Assembly: GCF_022682495.2 (NCBI RefSeq)
Contig: NC_071391.1
Location: 111,521,195-111,585,194, forward strand
Source: Desmodus rotundus
Lineage: Eukaryota > Chordata > Mammalia > Chiroptera > Phyllostomidae
Direction: 5' to 3'
DNA: 64,000 nt
Every line of letters begins with the position of its first letter. Position 1 is the first letter of the stretch. This document shows positions 23,260 to 34,765 of this stretch, one piece after another. The position numbers and the translations under genes are program-made. The notes under the pieces are model-generated. The model had not been told where the DNA came from. It ran no database searches and worked only from the letters and a program-made list of their open reading frames with translations.

Positions 23260-23590
23260 TAACTTGAGTTCTCATTTTATATTCATAGCAGGTTTCTATT
23301 ATTACCCCCATTTTATAGATTGAAAAACTGATGTTAAAATTAAAAAAAAAAAAAAACCCTCTCTAAAGGAATTCCCCATGGATAGAGCTTTGTAATTACG
23401 TGTTCAGTTTATTTTCACCTGAGTAAATTCTACTCCTCTGATAACAGGCTTGGGAGTTTTTTCCAATAAATCTCTGTTCTGCCACTTTCTCGTCGTCTGA
23501 CCTCATGCTACTTACTTCATCTGGGTGAGGCTTCAGTTTGCTCCTCCAAGTGGAAGTGATGATAACACCAACACCCACAGCTTTGCAAAT
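23260..23590. repeat. Two weak MIR fragments
   Basis: 23260-23345 reads as antisense MIR ('cccccattttatagattgaa') ending in a 14-base A run, and 23440-23590 as sense MIR ('ctgttctgccactttctcg'). Both are short. Confidence 0.35.
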
Positions 23591-24619
23591 ACCCCAGAGG
23601 CAGCTCTTGGTCTCTCCTGACCTTTCGGCCAACTGTAGCCATTCCCTCAAGTCCACCTTCACTGCAGGAGACCCATCAGCCCACAGGCCAGCCCTGCTTT
23701 GCATGTGCAGCCCACAGAGTGCTAGTCAAACCCAGATTTCAATGGGAATAGGAAAACAAACAAGAAAAATTAAAAAGAGAAAGAGACATTAAAATATCTG
23801 AATTTGAAAGAAAATGCCAAAAACATCAGAAAGACAGTAATCTTTTTAGCATTACATGGAAAGAAAAATAGAGAATTTATTTCAGGGCAATGGAAAAAAT
23901 AGATTTTTTTTCTCCTTTGAATGAAGCTGCCACGTGGTCTCTCTTCCTCTCTCAATGGAAATTTGAAATGGGAAAAGTTTCCCAAATAAATTTAGATCAG
24001 TCATGAGTTCATACAGTTTTGACATCATAACTCTTGTCACGTTACCATGCCAACAGGCAGTGAGGAGCTAACAGCTTTCCGAAGACATGGAAATTTTGGG
24101 CTTAGAAGCCATTCAGTTCTCCCTGGAGTGAACACAACCAATATCGCCAACTATAAATAACGAGGGCGGCCGGGGCACCCTCTCTCCCACTCTCCCTTGT
24201 TTTTGCCAGTGAGCACTGAAAATGTGTGATCTCTTCTGGAAACGAAACCTGAACACCCACTTCCCTAAATGGAGGCCCTGCCTGTAATAAAAAGTTACGT
24301 GAATCTTGACTGCTGTCCTTGAAATAAACCACCGCGTTACCTAGACGCCCCCAGCTCCTACGCCACATGTAACATAACCCCAGCATGTCTAACTTTTCTC
24401 CTTCAGTTGCACCCAGAGGTAAGGGTGCGTGCGTGTTTGAGGGCTGTTTCCTCAACTGTGGAAACAACCAAGTTACAGTGACAAATAAAGGGGCCCGGGT
24501 GGCGGAGTTAGAGTGGAGCGTGCCGTGGCCACTGTTGCTCTCAAACATGCCACTCATCCCTATTGCTCATCAGCTGGATTGGGTTTGTTTTTGATGTTTG
24601 GTTTCTTTTTGAACTTCTG
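23591..24619. other. Single-copy stretch with a 151-codon minus frame
   Basis: The frame at 24102-24557 on the minus strand has no recognisable domain, repeats or signal peptide. Overlapping plus-strand frames exist, and I do not call it a gene. Confidence 0.4.
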
Positions 24620-24715
24620 GGATATCAGGCACCATTATAGAGCAAAAGCAGACACTGTATCTTCTCTGTCTCAAATATAGTGCCCGATCAAAGGTAATAA
24701 AACTTATACTATGTG
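24620..24715 (+). repeat. L2 3' end fragment
   Basis: 'gacactgtatcttctctgtc' and 'aatatagtgcccgatcaaag' with an ATAAAA tail resemble the final part of L2. Confidence 0.4.
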
Positions 24716-24799
24716 GATTCCTTGATAATAGCAGGACAACAATAAAATAAAATTTTTCTGTCTTTGTGTGGTAGTCTCTTAATTCAAACCATCACTGTG

Positions 24800-25245
24800 A
24801 ACCATGCCTGCTAGGAGGCATGTCCTGTGTCATTGCCCCAAATCTGGCCAGGCCTGAGACCTGCTCTGACCAAAGAATGCTATGGAGGTCACGCTGTGCC
24901 AATTTGGAGCCTATGCTTCAGGAAGTCCGGGCATCTCCTGCCTGCGTGCTGCAGGAAACCCAACCCGGTCCTGAAGAGAGGCCACATGGAGAAGCCGTGA
25001 GGCCCCCAAACAACAGCGCCGGCTGAGAGCAAAGCCAGCGGCCACAACCAGTTAGTCAGCCATGGAGGTGAGACCGCCATGGAGGGCACCCCAGGGCCCA
25101 GCAGAGCCCCCCCACTGACAGACAGGTGAGTGCTCCCTGCCAAACGCCGTCCAAACTACAGAGCTGTAAAGAAATGTCATGGTGGTGGTTTCAAGCCATA
25201 AACTTTTAGGAAAGTAGGTTCTGTCGCACTACGGGATTGCTCACA
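24800..25245 (+). mobile_element. MLT1-like LTR (ERVL-MaLR), solo
   Basis: 'cctgctctgaccaaagaatg', 'gaggccacatggagaagcc', and the end 'gtttcaagccataaactttt' correspond to the order in old MLT1 LTRs. No internal retroviral sequence adjoins it, so it is a solo LTR or fragment. Subfamily uncertain. Confidence 0.55.
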
Positions 25246-25274
25246 AGTACGTGTACTTATTAAAGGAAAAATAC

Positions 25275-25500
25275 AGTCCAGCTCTTCAGGAAGACGAACC
25301 TGAGTTCAAATCCCTTTGACTTCCCTTTGCTGTGATGTAGGACAAGACACTAAAGCCCCATTTCTCATCTCTAAAAGGAAGGGAAAACCATAAAACCAAA
25401 TTCATAGGGGGTTGAAAGGAATAAATGAGGTCATCCATGTAAAATACTTAACATAGCACCAGTATTAGGACAAGCATGCAACTAATACTAGCTATTATTA
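25275..25500 (+). repeat. MIR remnant
   Basis: 'acctgagttcaaatcccttt', 'cccatttctcatctctaaaa', 'aaaggaataaatgaggtcat' and 'agctattatta' in sense MIR order. Confidence 0.6.
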
Positions 25501-27033
25501 ACATGGATTTTCTAGGCATTGTGGAAATAACAAAGATTCACTCGAGAAAAATGACACTTCAGACAGGAAATAAAAAATCTGTAAAACAATTAAAACCAAC
25601 ATTGGAAACTATGATGTTATTAACAATGATATTATTTTATATGTGTGTCTTGAAGAAGGGAGAAGAGATGAGGCCAAAGGAAGTATATTTCTGAGTGGAA
25701 AGTTAGGGGACTATGTCTGTGGATTTGCTTTGATTTATAAAAAATGCTGAACGAAGGCACAGAGGAGTGAAAGTCGTGCCTGTGGCCCTTACTAGTCAGG
25801 CCTGAGCCCACAGATGATAGTGACGCCCACAGTCTGACCGACCAACCCCCCTGGCACTGCACATCTTTCCAAACAGAAGAAACGGAATCCTTGGGCCAGT
25901 GTTCCCAAGCCCGTCTAATCAGCTAGACTACGGAAGCCGTTCGTGTAAATGTCCGTGCTAAATTGGTGGGATCCAGGAACAAAGGACAAGAAGTTCCACA
26001 GACGTATTAATCTTGGAAAGAAACAATATTGTTAAATCGCAGAACCACCTCAAGTCCCGCCTCTGAGCCACGATTTCTGCCACACACCCAGGTCTCCCCC
26101 TCTAGGTGTGACTTTCAATTCTTTTAGCTGCTTACACCTAGATTTCACATTTAGCTTTCATCAAAGGATGAAAGGATGTCAAATTGCTTTCCTCACAGTA
26201 ATTTACTAGAGCCCTCAATCCTCAGGTATGGCCTGCCACCTATTATTACTGTATCTAATACCTGGCAGAATGGAATTCCTAGAGAGACCTTCCCAGTTGC
26301 AAATGGAAGTGGTAACACTTACAGAGATTCCATGGATCCAGGCATCCGCTTGGAAACAATTTTCCTTTTCTCCCTAACAGGCAAAGTGTGCAGCCCAGTA
26401 GGTGGCAACAAAGGGCACCCTGGGCCACCAGGGTACAGCGGAGATTAAGAGGTTGAGTATTTATTCACTATATTACACTACTACCCTAGAAGGCCAGGGA
26501 TATTTCTACTTATGTTCCAGAAGACATACAGGTATTTGAATACATTAAGTATAGATAGAATTTCTTCCCTGAGTCACTTCTGAAAACAAGGTCTCCGGCA
26601 GCCCCTATCAGCGCGGTGGAGATGCACTGATGACCCAGCAAGGCGCTGGCGCAGTTGTGAAGCTTCTTGATTGTTGGGGGAGCCTTTGCTCCTGCGTCCC
26701 TCCCTGCCCTTCTCCCATCTCCCGCAGCCCCTTTTCCCATTTGATTTCATTTTTTCTAGAACACACTTCCCAGAAGCCAGTCTTCCTTCGCCAAGCCCCA
26801 GGAAAGGATTTAAGTCATGGAGGCCAAACCCTACACTGTGCCTAAGAATATGTACATATTTGCTAAAGAAAGCCAAACCCTGCACAAACTCAAATGAAGT
26901 AAGAGTAGAACATCAGCCACTTTCATAGGTGGTGGGATTATTCTTTGTTCTCTTTCAAATTATGCCATCTAGTAAGTTACTTCCACTTACTCTGAAGTTA
27001 ATTCTTGCTCATGCCTGATTAATGTACTTAATT
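25501..27033. other. Single-copy stretch
   Basis: No repeat recognised in 1.5 kb. Overlapping frames on both strands at 26574-26928 have no domains. Confidence 0.4.
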
Positions 27034-27068
27034 AAAGAGAGAGAGAGAGCAAGAGAGAGAGAGAGAGA
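27034..27068. repeat. (GA)n microsatellite
   Basis: Two GA runs separated by 'gcaa'. Directly visible. Confidence 0.85.
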
Positions 27069-27844
27069 AATTTTTGTCATGGTATAATCTTAGAAGCCAC
27101 AAAGCCAGACAGTACCTTGCACTGAGTTTTAAAACTTGAAAAGCTGTTCCAGTTTCATTGTACAAAGGTGAATACTGTATTTTCAATAATCACTGGCAAA
27201 AAGTGAAAGGAAAAAGCAACCCAAGGAAGGCAGAGAGGGTGAGAGATCACAGAGAGGTGGGTTCCTGAGAGCTCAGAGCTCCTGGTCACAGCGAGGAGCC
27301 TTTAAGCTAGAGAACCAACAAAGTATCCTTAACTGTCTCTAGGTGGTTCTCCTTAAACTGCCACTTCCAGGTTATTTACTCTGGAAGCATTTGTGTGTCT
27401 GGAATAAGGATTTGAAAAGGAGGATAAAGGAGACCTGTAATTTATTTTTGACCCCCTTTTTTTGACAGCATTATTAAAATGGAGCTGTGAAAAGACTGTC
27501 CTCTCTTTAGCCACCTTACTATGCAAAGCGCTTACTGAATTAGCAGAATCAAGAAGTAATTGAACAACAATTTTTAAACAAGTGCATGCATGCAATGAAC
27601 TGTCCTTGAATTTCAAAGTTATCTTTAGAGCAGGTTGCTCCAAACCAGGGAGGAGGGATGGCTGGTTTGGTTCGTTGTCCCCAAAATACTGAGCTCCAAC
27701 CATGGCCAGTTGCCCAGTGTGCCTTGGTCACACTAGAATTTTATTTTGATAATTTCATGTCTCAATGTGAATTTACTATTTGTTGGTGGAACTATACAAG
27801 GAAAGCCAGGATAACCTTGTCATTAGACCTGGTTCCTCAAGTCA

Positions 27845-28055
27845 ACACGCAGCACTCCACAACCAGTTCTGTCACTTACTAGACGGCATGACTGCGGAAA
27901 AGCTACTTACCCTCCCTGCGCCTACTTCATCATCAGTAGAGATAGGGATAATCACAGGACCTGTCTCCAAGGGCTACTAAGAGTATGAATTTGATGATGC
28001 TCAACCCTTTCTCTAACACCTAAAATGCACCTAAAAATGTCAGCTCTTATTATGA
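27845..28055 (+). repeat. MIR remnant
   Basis: 'ccagttctgtcacttactag', 'cggaaaagctacttaccctc' and 'cagtagagatagggataatc' follow sense MIR. Confidence 0.6.
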
Positions 28056-28479
28056 CATAAAACACTGACAAATGTGAAATTGGAAGACTAATTTTTCAGA
28101 AAAAGTTTTTATCTCTAAAGATTTTTTTTCAAAGAAAGCAAGGTTATCTTCTGCTGTGTAATAAGAAAGGTGTTGCAAGAAGACAAAGGCAGACAATCAT
28201 TTTGCAGAAATAAGGGAGAAACAGATCAGGGAACTAAGATCTGTGGCTCTTTGGAGCTCAGTGAACAGCGCCAGACACGCCCCCCAGGCAGGGCTCTGCA
28301 CCAAGCTCAGACCACACTTGCCGGGCTGCCGGAAAGAGGAAGCGAGGAAGCAGGGCTTTGGCAGGACAAAGAGAGACAGAAGTATGGCCTCCTCACCTTT
28401 TCAAGGGAAAAGACACAATGTGTGGTAGATTAATGCAGGCAGGGAAGAAACATCCAGTTCTACTAGGGTCAATATTGCC

Positions 28480-28840
28480 AGAAGGTGAAATCCCAGGTGT
28501 TCACGTAAGGGGGTGAGACATGGGCACTTCGGGCGATTCAGGCAGTGACACAGCTTAGTGACAAGTGTAGATCCAGTTGTCTTGGGAAGGCTGATCGGGA
28601 GCAAAGCTTCCAGGATCTCTGTGTCAAGGTTAGAATTTAGATGAGTGAAAAGCACCCACGATCTGGGAGGATGGAGAAACAAGAGACCGAGGTAGAATGC
28701 AGCCAGACATACAGAACTAATGTCATCCATATATTCCACGTTCAAACTGGGGGGTATTGGGAAGCTGCTGTTTAACTGTGTCAAAGAGAGCTGAGAGGTC
28801 TGTGATCTGACTGCAATTCTTTGGGTCAGAGCATGTGAAT
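28480..28840 (+). repeat. Old L1M-like 3' UTR fragment (weak)
   Basis: The phrase 'tttaactgtgtcaaagagag' followed by 'ctgagaggtc' resembles the same ancient repeat family as 29810-30690. The minus-strand 179-codon frame at 28401-28940 overlaps it and has no domain. Confidence 0.3.
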
Positions 28841-29174
28841 TGCTAAACCCAGGACCCCTGCCACAACCTGATGCTGTGCAAGGCTGGGCTGTGAGTGGTC
28901 CCCAAAAGAGATTGGGCAACGAGAAGCAAACTAATGACACTTGGAATAGGACAGGGGCAAGGAGGGGAGTCAGCGTCTAAAAGAAGAATGGACATGCCAT
29001 GTAGCCACTGGGGCAATACTTGCAACTCCCCCGAAGAGACGAAGACAAGTATGTGCTGGGACGGACGGAGAGCCATAGCTGGCACTTAGACCTTTACTGT
29101 CATTGTGCACGCGTTTTATTCTGAATTATTTTTTAATTTAAAACTACGTTACTCATTACTTTATTTTTTCACTT

Positions 29175-29720
29175 AAGGTATAGTCATGTTTCAAGGAATC
29201 TAGTAATGCTCTTTCTCCAGGGTAAGCGGCAATGAACAAGTTCCCTTGCACCCACACCCACTGCTCCCCCTTCACCCCTTTCCCCAGGACCCACTAACCA
29301 CCAGCCTGCTCTCTGGCTACGGATTTACCTTCCCTGGATATTTAACATAAAGGACTCATATAACGTACGGCCTTTTTGTGTTTGGTTTCTTCTATTTAGC
29401 ATGCTGTTTTCAAAGTTCCCCCACATTCTAGAATATACCAGTTCATCCCTACTTAATGGCTGAACAACCTCTTACTGTATAGATAAAACACAATCTGTTA
29501 TCTATTGTCTGTTGGTGGGCACATGTATTGTTTCTACCTTTTAGCTGTTGCAAGCAGTGCGTTTCTGAACAGGTATGTATGTGTATTTGTTTGAGTGCCT
29601 GTTCTCAATTCTTTTGGGTACATATCTTGGAGGGAAATTGCTGGGCTGTAGAGTATTTTATGTTTAACTTTTTAGGTAATTCCTCACACCACTGGGATTG
29701 TTTGTCATTATGGGATGAAC
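29175..29720 (-). mobile_element. Old LINE-1 fragment, ORF2 end region
   Basis: Antisense L1 order: 'ccactaaccaccagcctgct', 'ttttgtgtttggtttcttct', 'ccttttagctgttgcaagca', 'cttttgggtacatatcttgg' and 'aaattgctgggctgtagagt'. Heavily mutated with no open frame of note. An old L1M-type copy. Confidence 0.65.
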
Positions 29721-30166
29721 TGGCTCATTTTGATTGATCCATCACAGTAAGGCATTGAGATCTTATTCTGTAGAGTTCGGACAAAAAAACCCGACATGCT
29801 TTCATGTGCATTTGCTAAAGGTCATCCTAGCTGCTATCTGGAGAACTGACAGCCCCGAGGCAGGAGAGAAAGCAGCGGGACCAGTGAGAAGCCTAGCAGT
29901 TTAGGGGTGACGCTGGTGGCGCCGGTGAACGTGGCCGGACTGGAATATTCTGAAGGAAGATGGGCTGCATGTAATGTGTGAGGCACAGGGAAGGGCACTT
30001 TGGTAGCTAACAAGCTGGGCGGTTGGTGGTGTGCGCACCAAGATGGGGATGACTGGGGACAACCAGTTTGAGAGGAAACAGGCTTGACTAGAGAAAACAA
30101 GTCTGTTTTAGCCGTATACAATTTCAGCCGCCTATTAGACAACCTTCTAGAGCTCTCCAGTGGACA

Positions 30167-30168
<2 letters not shown>

Positions 30169-30207
<39 letters not shown>

Positions 30208-30226
30208 TCTCTCTCTCTCCCCCCCC

Positions 30227-30273
<47 letters not shown>

Positions 30274-30279
30274 ACACAA
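30169..30279. repeat. Compound (CT)n-C(n)-(CT)n-(CA)n microsatellite
   Basis: About 70 bases of CT with short interruptions and an eight-or-more C run near 30219-30227, then about 40 bases of CA. It produces long artificial Ser-Leu and Thr-His frames, which should not be annotated as genes. Confidence 0.95.
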
Positions 30280-30497
30280 GACCAGAGAAGTCAGGGCTGG
30301 AGTTATAAACTTGAGAATTGTCCAGGGACAGGAGGCATTTCAAGCCTTGGGAGAAAAACTGAAGGGACATGCTAAGAAGTGAGTGTAGAGGGAGAAGATT
30401 CTGGCACTCCAACGTCTAGAAGCAGGAGCAGAAGAAGCTCCAGGGAAGTGATTTTATTAGGAAAAGAAAAAAATACAGGAGGGTGTGATGTCTCAGG

Positions 30498-30560
30498 AAG
30501 AAGGAAGAGAGGGAGGGAGGAACGAGGGAGAGAGGGAGGGAAGAGCAGAGGGAGGAGGGG
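30498..30560. repeat. GGGA-rich polypurine tract
   Basis: GAGGGAGGGAGG-type imperfect repeat on the plus strand, all purine over about 60 bases except isolated C. Capable of triplex or G-quadruplex structure. Confidence 0.75.
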
Positions 30561-30703
30561 AGTTTCAATAGTGCCTGATAGTTACCTGGCTTGAATGCGG
30601 CTAAAAGTCAAAAGAGATACAACGTGTTGAACCTGCAATATAGAGGTCATTGCCACTTTGAAAAGAGCAATTTCTAGGAAGTTGCGGAACTAAAATAATT
30701 TTG

Positions 30704-30765
30704 ATTTCTTCCCTTCCCTTCCTCCCTTCCTCCCTCCCTTCCTTCTTTTCTTCTTTCCTTCCATA
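30704..30765. repeat. (CCTT)n polypyrimidine tract
   Basis: CCTT/CTTC tandem units over about 60 bases with few interruptions. Opposite strand bias from the GGGA tract 150 bp upstream. Confidence 0.8.
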
Positions 30766-31720
30766 AATGCACGTAAGTCATTTTTCTGAGGGCTGTTAGG
30801 GTTAATGATGTGGGTGTAAGGATTCCAACACTGTATAGAAGATGTAAGTAAAGAGAGCATAACCACCAATTACTATCAAAATAAATAACTACCCAGTCTA
30901 AAAAATAAAAATGAAACGCATGCCCTTTTAAATATGACCCTGGGCCTCAATAATGATGGGAAAATAACTCATTATGGAAACTCCATTGGTTTGCTAATAC
31001 CTCTTTGGATGTGAAAGACAACAAATAGTATGTGCCTAGAATTCCTTGGGTAAGAAAAAAATGTGTAGACAACCTCATCACCTATTGCCGTTAACTATTT
31101 TATATTTATATGTTTCAAGAACCAATATCTGCATTATTAAAACTTATAAGTAGGTTTCAATAAATGCCATGTGGCAGGAACATCTACCGTAAATGACTCT
31201 CCCAATAGTGTAAAGCCATTAATTAAGACAATAAAGTCATGTTCAGTGTGTCAAATTCATAAGGTGGAGTTCAGATAAAATATTGATTTGAAGTGGGAGA
31301 AAATGTCGTAGACTTTTTAATCATGAGAGAAATCTGACCCACACAGTCCGTGTAGCGTCCCCAAGGGACAGCTTAGCATATGTCAAGGCGCGCTGAATAC
31401 CACACAGCCTGGCAGAAAAGGCTTCGCTTCACACCCACTGCCACTCAGCTTGAACTCTCTTTAGAGGGTGCCCATCCCGGATGTAGCACAGGCAGTGCTT
31501 GTCATCTACATGCCACAGGATCGTGAGCAGACAGGCAAGCGAAAATGACTCCTCAAAGACTGCCTTGCACAGAGAAAAAAAATCTTGGAATTAACAATGC
31601 TTTGAAATGCCATTCAAGCTCAGGGATTTGATTCTGCTGATATCTAAATCACGCTTAAATGGAATTTTATTTACAGTCAAGCATCCTCTCCCACTTAGCA
31701 TGGCTTGCTGAGCTTAAATA
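30766..31720. other. Single-copy stretch
   Basis: Nothing recognised. Confidence 0.4.
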
Positions 31721-31731
31721 TTGGCAACCCA

Positions 31732-31984
31732 CCCTGGCCAAGTGGCTCAGTTGGTTGGAGCATTGTCCCGTGCCCTGAAAGGCTACAGGTTCAATCCCCT
31801 GTCACGGCACATACCTATAGGCTGTGATCTTCGGTCAGGATGTGTATGGGAGGCAACAGATCGACGCCTCTCATATCAGTGTCTGTCTGTCTGTCTGTCT
31901 CTCTCTCTTACTCCCTCTCTCTCTCTCACTCTCTCTCTCTCTCAAAGGAATGAATATGTCCTCAGGTGAGTATTAAAAAAAATG
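31732..31984 (+). mobile_element. VES SINE
   Basis: 'ccctggccaagtggctcagt' head, intact A box (TGGCTCAGTTGG) and B box-like 'ggttcaatcc'. The body contains a TCTG run and a CT-rich tract, then an A-rich tail at 31973-31982. Flanks 'ttggcaaccca' (31721-31731) and 'tcggcaacaca' (31985-31995) are the target duplication (9 of 11). Confidence 0.9.
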
Positions 31985-32263
31985 TCGGCAACACACCCAC
32001 ACATGAAATGAGTTGTACCGTGTCACTTACTTTAGATTAGAGAGACTGGAACAAAGAGCTCCTTGGGTCATCAAGCAGGCTCCACATCTCTAATCCTTGC
32101 CTTTTCTGAGGCTGATTAGGTAAAATGAATGGGGGAGATGAGGTTGGAAGGTGGTGGGGGGGTGAGGGACGGCCCAGTGTGAACAGGATGATCTCACAGC
32201 AAATCCCTCTGCATTACAACACTGTTTATCACCTACAATGTGTCCCCCAATGATTTTCCTTTT

Positions 32264-32382
32264 TTAAATTTATTATTGTTCAAGTGTAGTTGTCTCCATT
32301 TCCCCCCCACTACCCCCCCTGCCCCAACCACCCCCACCACCCACCCTCGATCCTACCCACTTTGGCTTTGTCCATGTGTCAA
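32264..32382 (-). mobile_element. Bat L1 3' end, antisense
   Basis: 'tttttaaatttattattgtt' then 'caagtgtagttgtctccatt', a C-rich run, and 'tttggctttgtccatgtgtc' correspond to the antisense 3' end of bat L1 copies. Severely 5' truncated. Right boundary approximate. Confidence 0.7.
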
Positions 32383-32619
32383 TAACTTTCGTTGTTTGTC
32401 GCTCTGCATCACCTGGAAAATTACCTTAACTCTCTCAAATTTATTCTTTAGTAGAAAGTCATGAAATAAGTCACATCTTTCATAAACTAGACCCCACAAA
32501 GATTTGCATTATTAGAGCAAAAGAAAGATTTTGATAATCTTTTCCAAAAAAAAGTTCGTAAATAATTTTTTTTCTTGTGACTTGTTAAAAGGGGGAAAAT
32601 AATACACTTTATTGAATAT

Positions 32620-32840
32620 GAATTTTTTCAAACCTGGATTTGAATGTTGGCTCAGCCATCAATAAATATAAGCAATAATGTAAAGACAGCGGATGAGGAC
32701 CTTAAAGTCTATGAGCCTTACTTCGTTGTCTCATCTGAAAAATGAGCTAACGACGCCCGACTCAGGGTCATCGCGTGGATTAGATGAAATGACTGTGAAG
32801 ATCTCGTCCCATAAAAGTTCAGGCCACATTAATTTCCTCT
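32620..32840 (+). repeat. MIR remnant
   Basis: 'aacctggatttgaatgttgg', 'cttcgttgtctcatctgaaa', 'gggtcatcgcgtggattag' in sense MIR order. Confidence 0.6.
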
Positions 32841-32849
32841 CCTCCTTCA

Positions 32850-34700
32850 ATAAGATAAAACTAATTTAAGTGAGAAAAGAACATAAGAACATAAGATAAG
32901 GGACAAATCAAGAGGTGGCATTTGTGAGATTCATCAACCGGACACATTCTGACTACAGTGTATGCAGTCTTAAAGGCGATGGCACTGGAATACCCAGGGT
33001 ATTTTTAACGGGTTTGATGCTAAATTCTGCTCCATTCAAAGGCTTTTCCTCACCTTTCTGGAATCACCATCACCCAGGAAGGTTAGATAGGCGTATCTCT
33101 AGACAGATGCAGAAATAGAAACATGGCTAGACATCAGGCAGGAAGATCAAGGCTTGCTGATCAAATTCTTAATGGCCCTCCTGGCAGGGATTTAGCTGCA
33201 CTTTGTATGTCATGTAGCAGTTTCTGGGGGCTAAGCTGAGATACATTTAGCACTGCTTCAATCACAAGAGAAGGGGGCACTTTGTGGCAAGGTAACTATT
33301 TAGCCTACTGTTTTGCTGGGATAATGTAACTGGCTGGCAGGTGTGGTATATATTCCGTGGCCCACATTGCAGCCGCGGCTATTTCTTCTGGTCATAAAGA
33401 CAGCTCTGCCCACGGGCCATCAAAGTGACATTTTGAAGTAAGAGTGACAAAGGATTCCTAGTAGCTGAGGTACATTTTGTGATTTCATTTTAAAAAGCTG
33501 TAATCAGTTAGATATCCAGCAAGGCACCCACAGCGGGATGAAGCAGCCCACATGAATAATTACACCTGTAATCCGGGTTAGGCACCCTTCTGCGCGGGGC
33601 TAACCTAGTCTGTGGTCCTTGAATTAGCCCCCCATCACTATCACCCTAGTCTAACGTGGAAACGTGCACCACTGGTCTGCCAGATGCGGACACATCCCCA
33701 CGCCACTTATGCAAGGATGGCAGACACACCATATAAATGAACACATATGTGCCTTAAGAAACATGTGGGACTCTGGGGCATTTTATTTCCAAAATTAAGT
33801 TGGACACTATCAGATATTCATTGAGAGTACAAGTTTTGGGGCATTATGTGAAACATAAAATTTGTGCGGCATTAATGCACTGTAAGAGCAGGCAAACCTC
33901 TACCCGTGGGCACCAGCAGGGCGTGCAATCCCTGTATCAGACCACGAGGGGGCCCTGCAAGTCAGAACTCAGCTGCTCTTTGACACTACTCCCCGACAGC
34001 ACAGCTGGTTTTCAACTGTGTTGGGGGTTAATAATATACTTAATAAGCAATAGGAAATGCCTAAAACAAAACAAAAAGTAATCTCTGGTTATTGACCAAT
34101 TAGTTTACCTCAGTTTTTGACAAACAGGAAAACAATGTAGACAATTCGAATCTAGATTCTAAAAAATGAAAGATGCAATTTTACAAGAAAGTGACTCTTC
34201 TGGAGTATGGTTTTGCTCTAAGGCCTCAAGTGGCTTCAGAAATGCTTTTTTATTTTCCTTCCAGAAACAGACCAAGACGTGGTTACTGTGAGTCTACTTC
34301 CCACTCTATTTCCCCACATATGAGACGGTACTCATGCAGACCTTTAAGTTACAGCTGCTGAGGTCAGCTATTTGAACTACGTAAAAACTTGCTAACTGGC
34401 CAGGGAAAGTCCTCCTTTAATCCCGTCTGTGTCAACGCATAAGAATGGAAACAGGGAAGCTTTAAGGTGGATCTTGCCTGCCTATTCCCCAACGTACATA
34501 CTGTTGTCAAGCCCTTGCCATTAAAACCAGAAATCTCACTTTGCCCGTATGGATCACAGAGTTCTTCCCAGGATGATCCTCCATTATGCTTGACTGGAAA
34601 TGCAGAGCCGTGCCTCAGGCCTTGAGTAACACAGTGCTGGCGGCTGCAAGGGGCCGGGCTGGGGCTGAGGGAGACCCAGGCAGCAGAAACTGAGGGCTCA
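32850..34700. other. Repeat-poor stretch
   Basis: About 1.85 kb without a recognised transposon. 33160-33620 contains dense short motifs (Sox-like ACAAAGG at 33449, several TAAT cores at 33555-33570) that would fit a conserved regulatory element, but conservation cannot be judged here. Confidence 0.35.
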
Positions 34701-34704
34701 CACG

Positions 34705-34765
34705 CCAAGAATCAGCATAGCTCAGTGCCCAGCCCAGAGCAGGAGCTCAGAAAATGCCATGCTGG
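34705..34765 (+). repeat. L2 3' end scrap
   Basis: 'catagctcagtgcccagccc' and 'agagcaggagctcagaaaat' resemble the L2 terminus. Confidence 0.35.

Larger units (their letters stand above)
29810..30690 (+). repeat. Old L1M-like 3' UTR, carries microsatellites
   Basis: 'agggctggagttataaactt' near 30294, 'gtgagtgtagagggagaaga', 'ctggcactccaacgtctaga', 'ggagggtgtgatgtctcagg' and 'gcaatatagaggtcattgcc' keep the order of a recurrent old mammalian repeat that I associate with L1M 3' UTRs. It is interrupted by the array at 30169-30279 and by a GGGA-rich patch at 30500-30560. Confidence 0.5.

Noticed and set aside
24102..24557. 151-codon minus-strand frame as a gene
   Set aside because: No domain and overlapping frames on the other strand; no splice or promoter evidence.
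27034..27068. GA-rich run as a degraded antisense VES body
   Set aside because: No tRNA-like head or 'ctgactgggaatc' phrase follows.
28401..28940. 179-codon minus-strand frame as a gene
   Set aside because: Overlaps an L1M-like repeat in antisense and shows no recognisable family.
30169..30279. CRISPR-like regular repeats
   Set aside because: Simple dinucleotide array without spacers, in a eukaryotic context.
30084..30382. Three overlapping plus-strand frames of Ser-Leu and Thr-His repeats
   Set aside because: Pure translations of the CT/CA microsatellite in all three frames.
33905..33920. CTCF site at 'ccagcagggcgtgc'
   Set aside because: Two mismatches fall at key positions of the core; also weak at 26408 and 56803.
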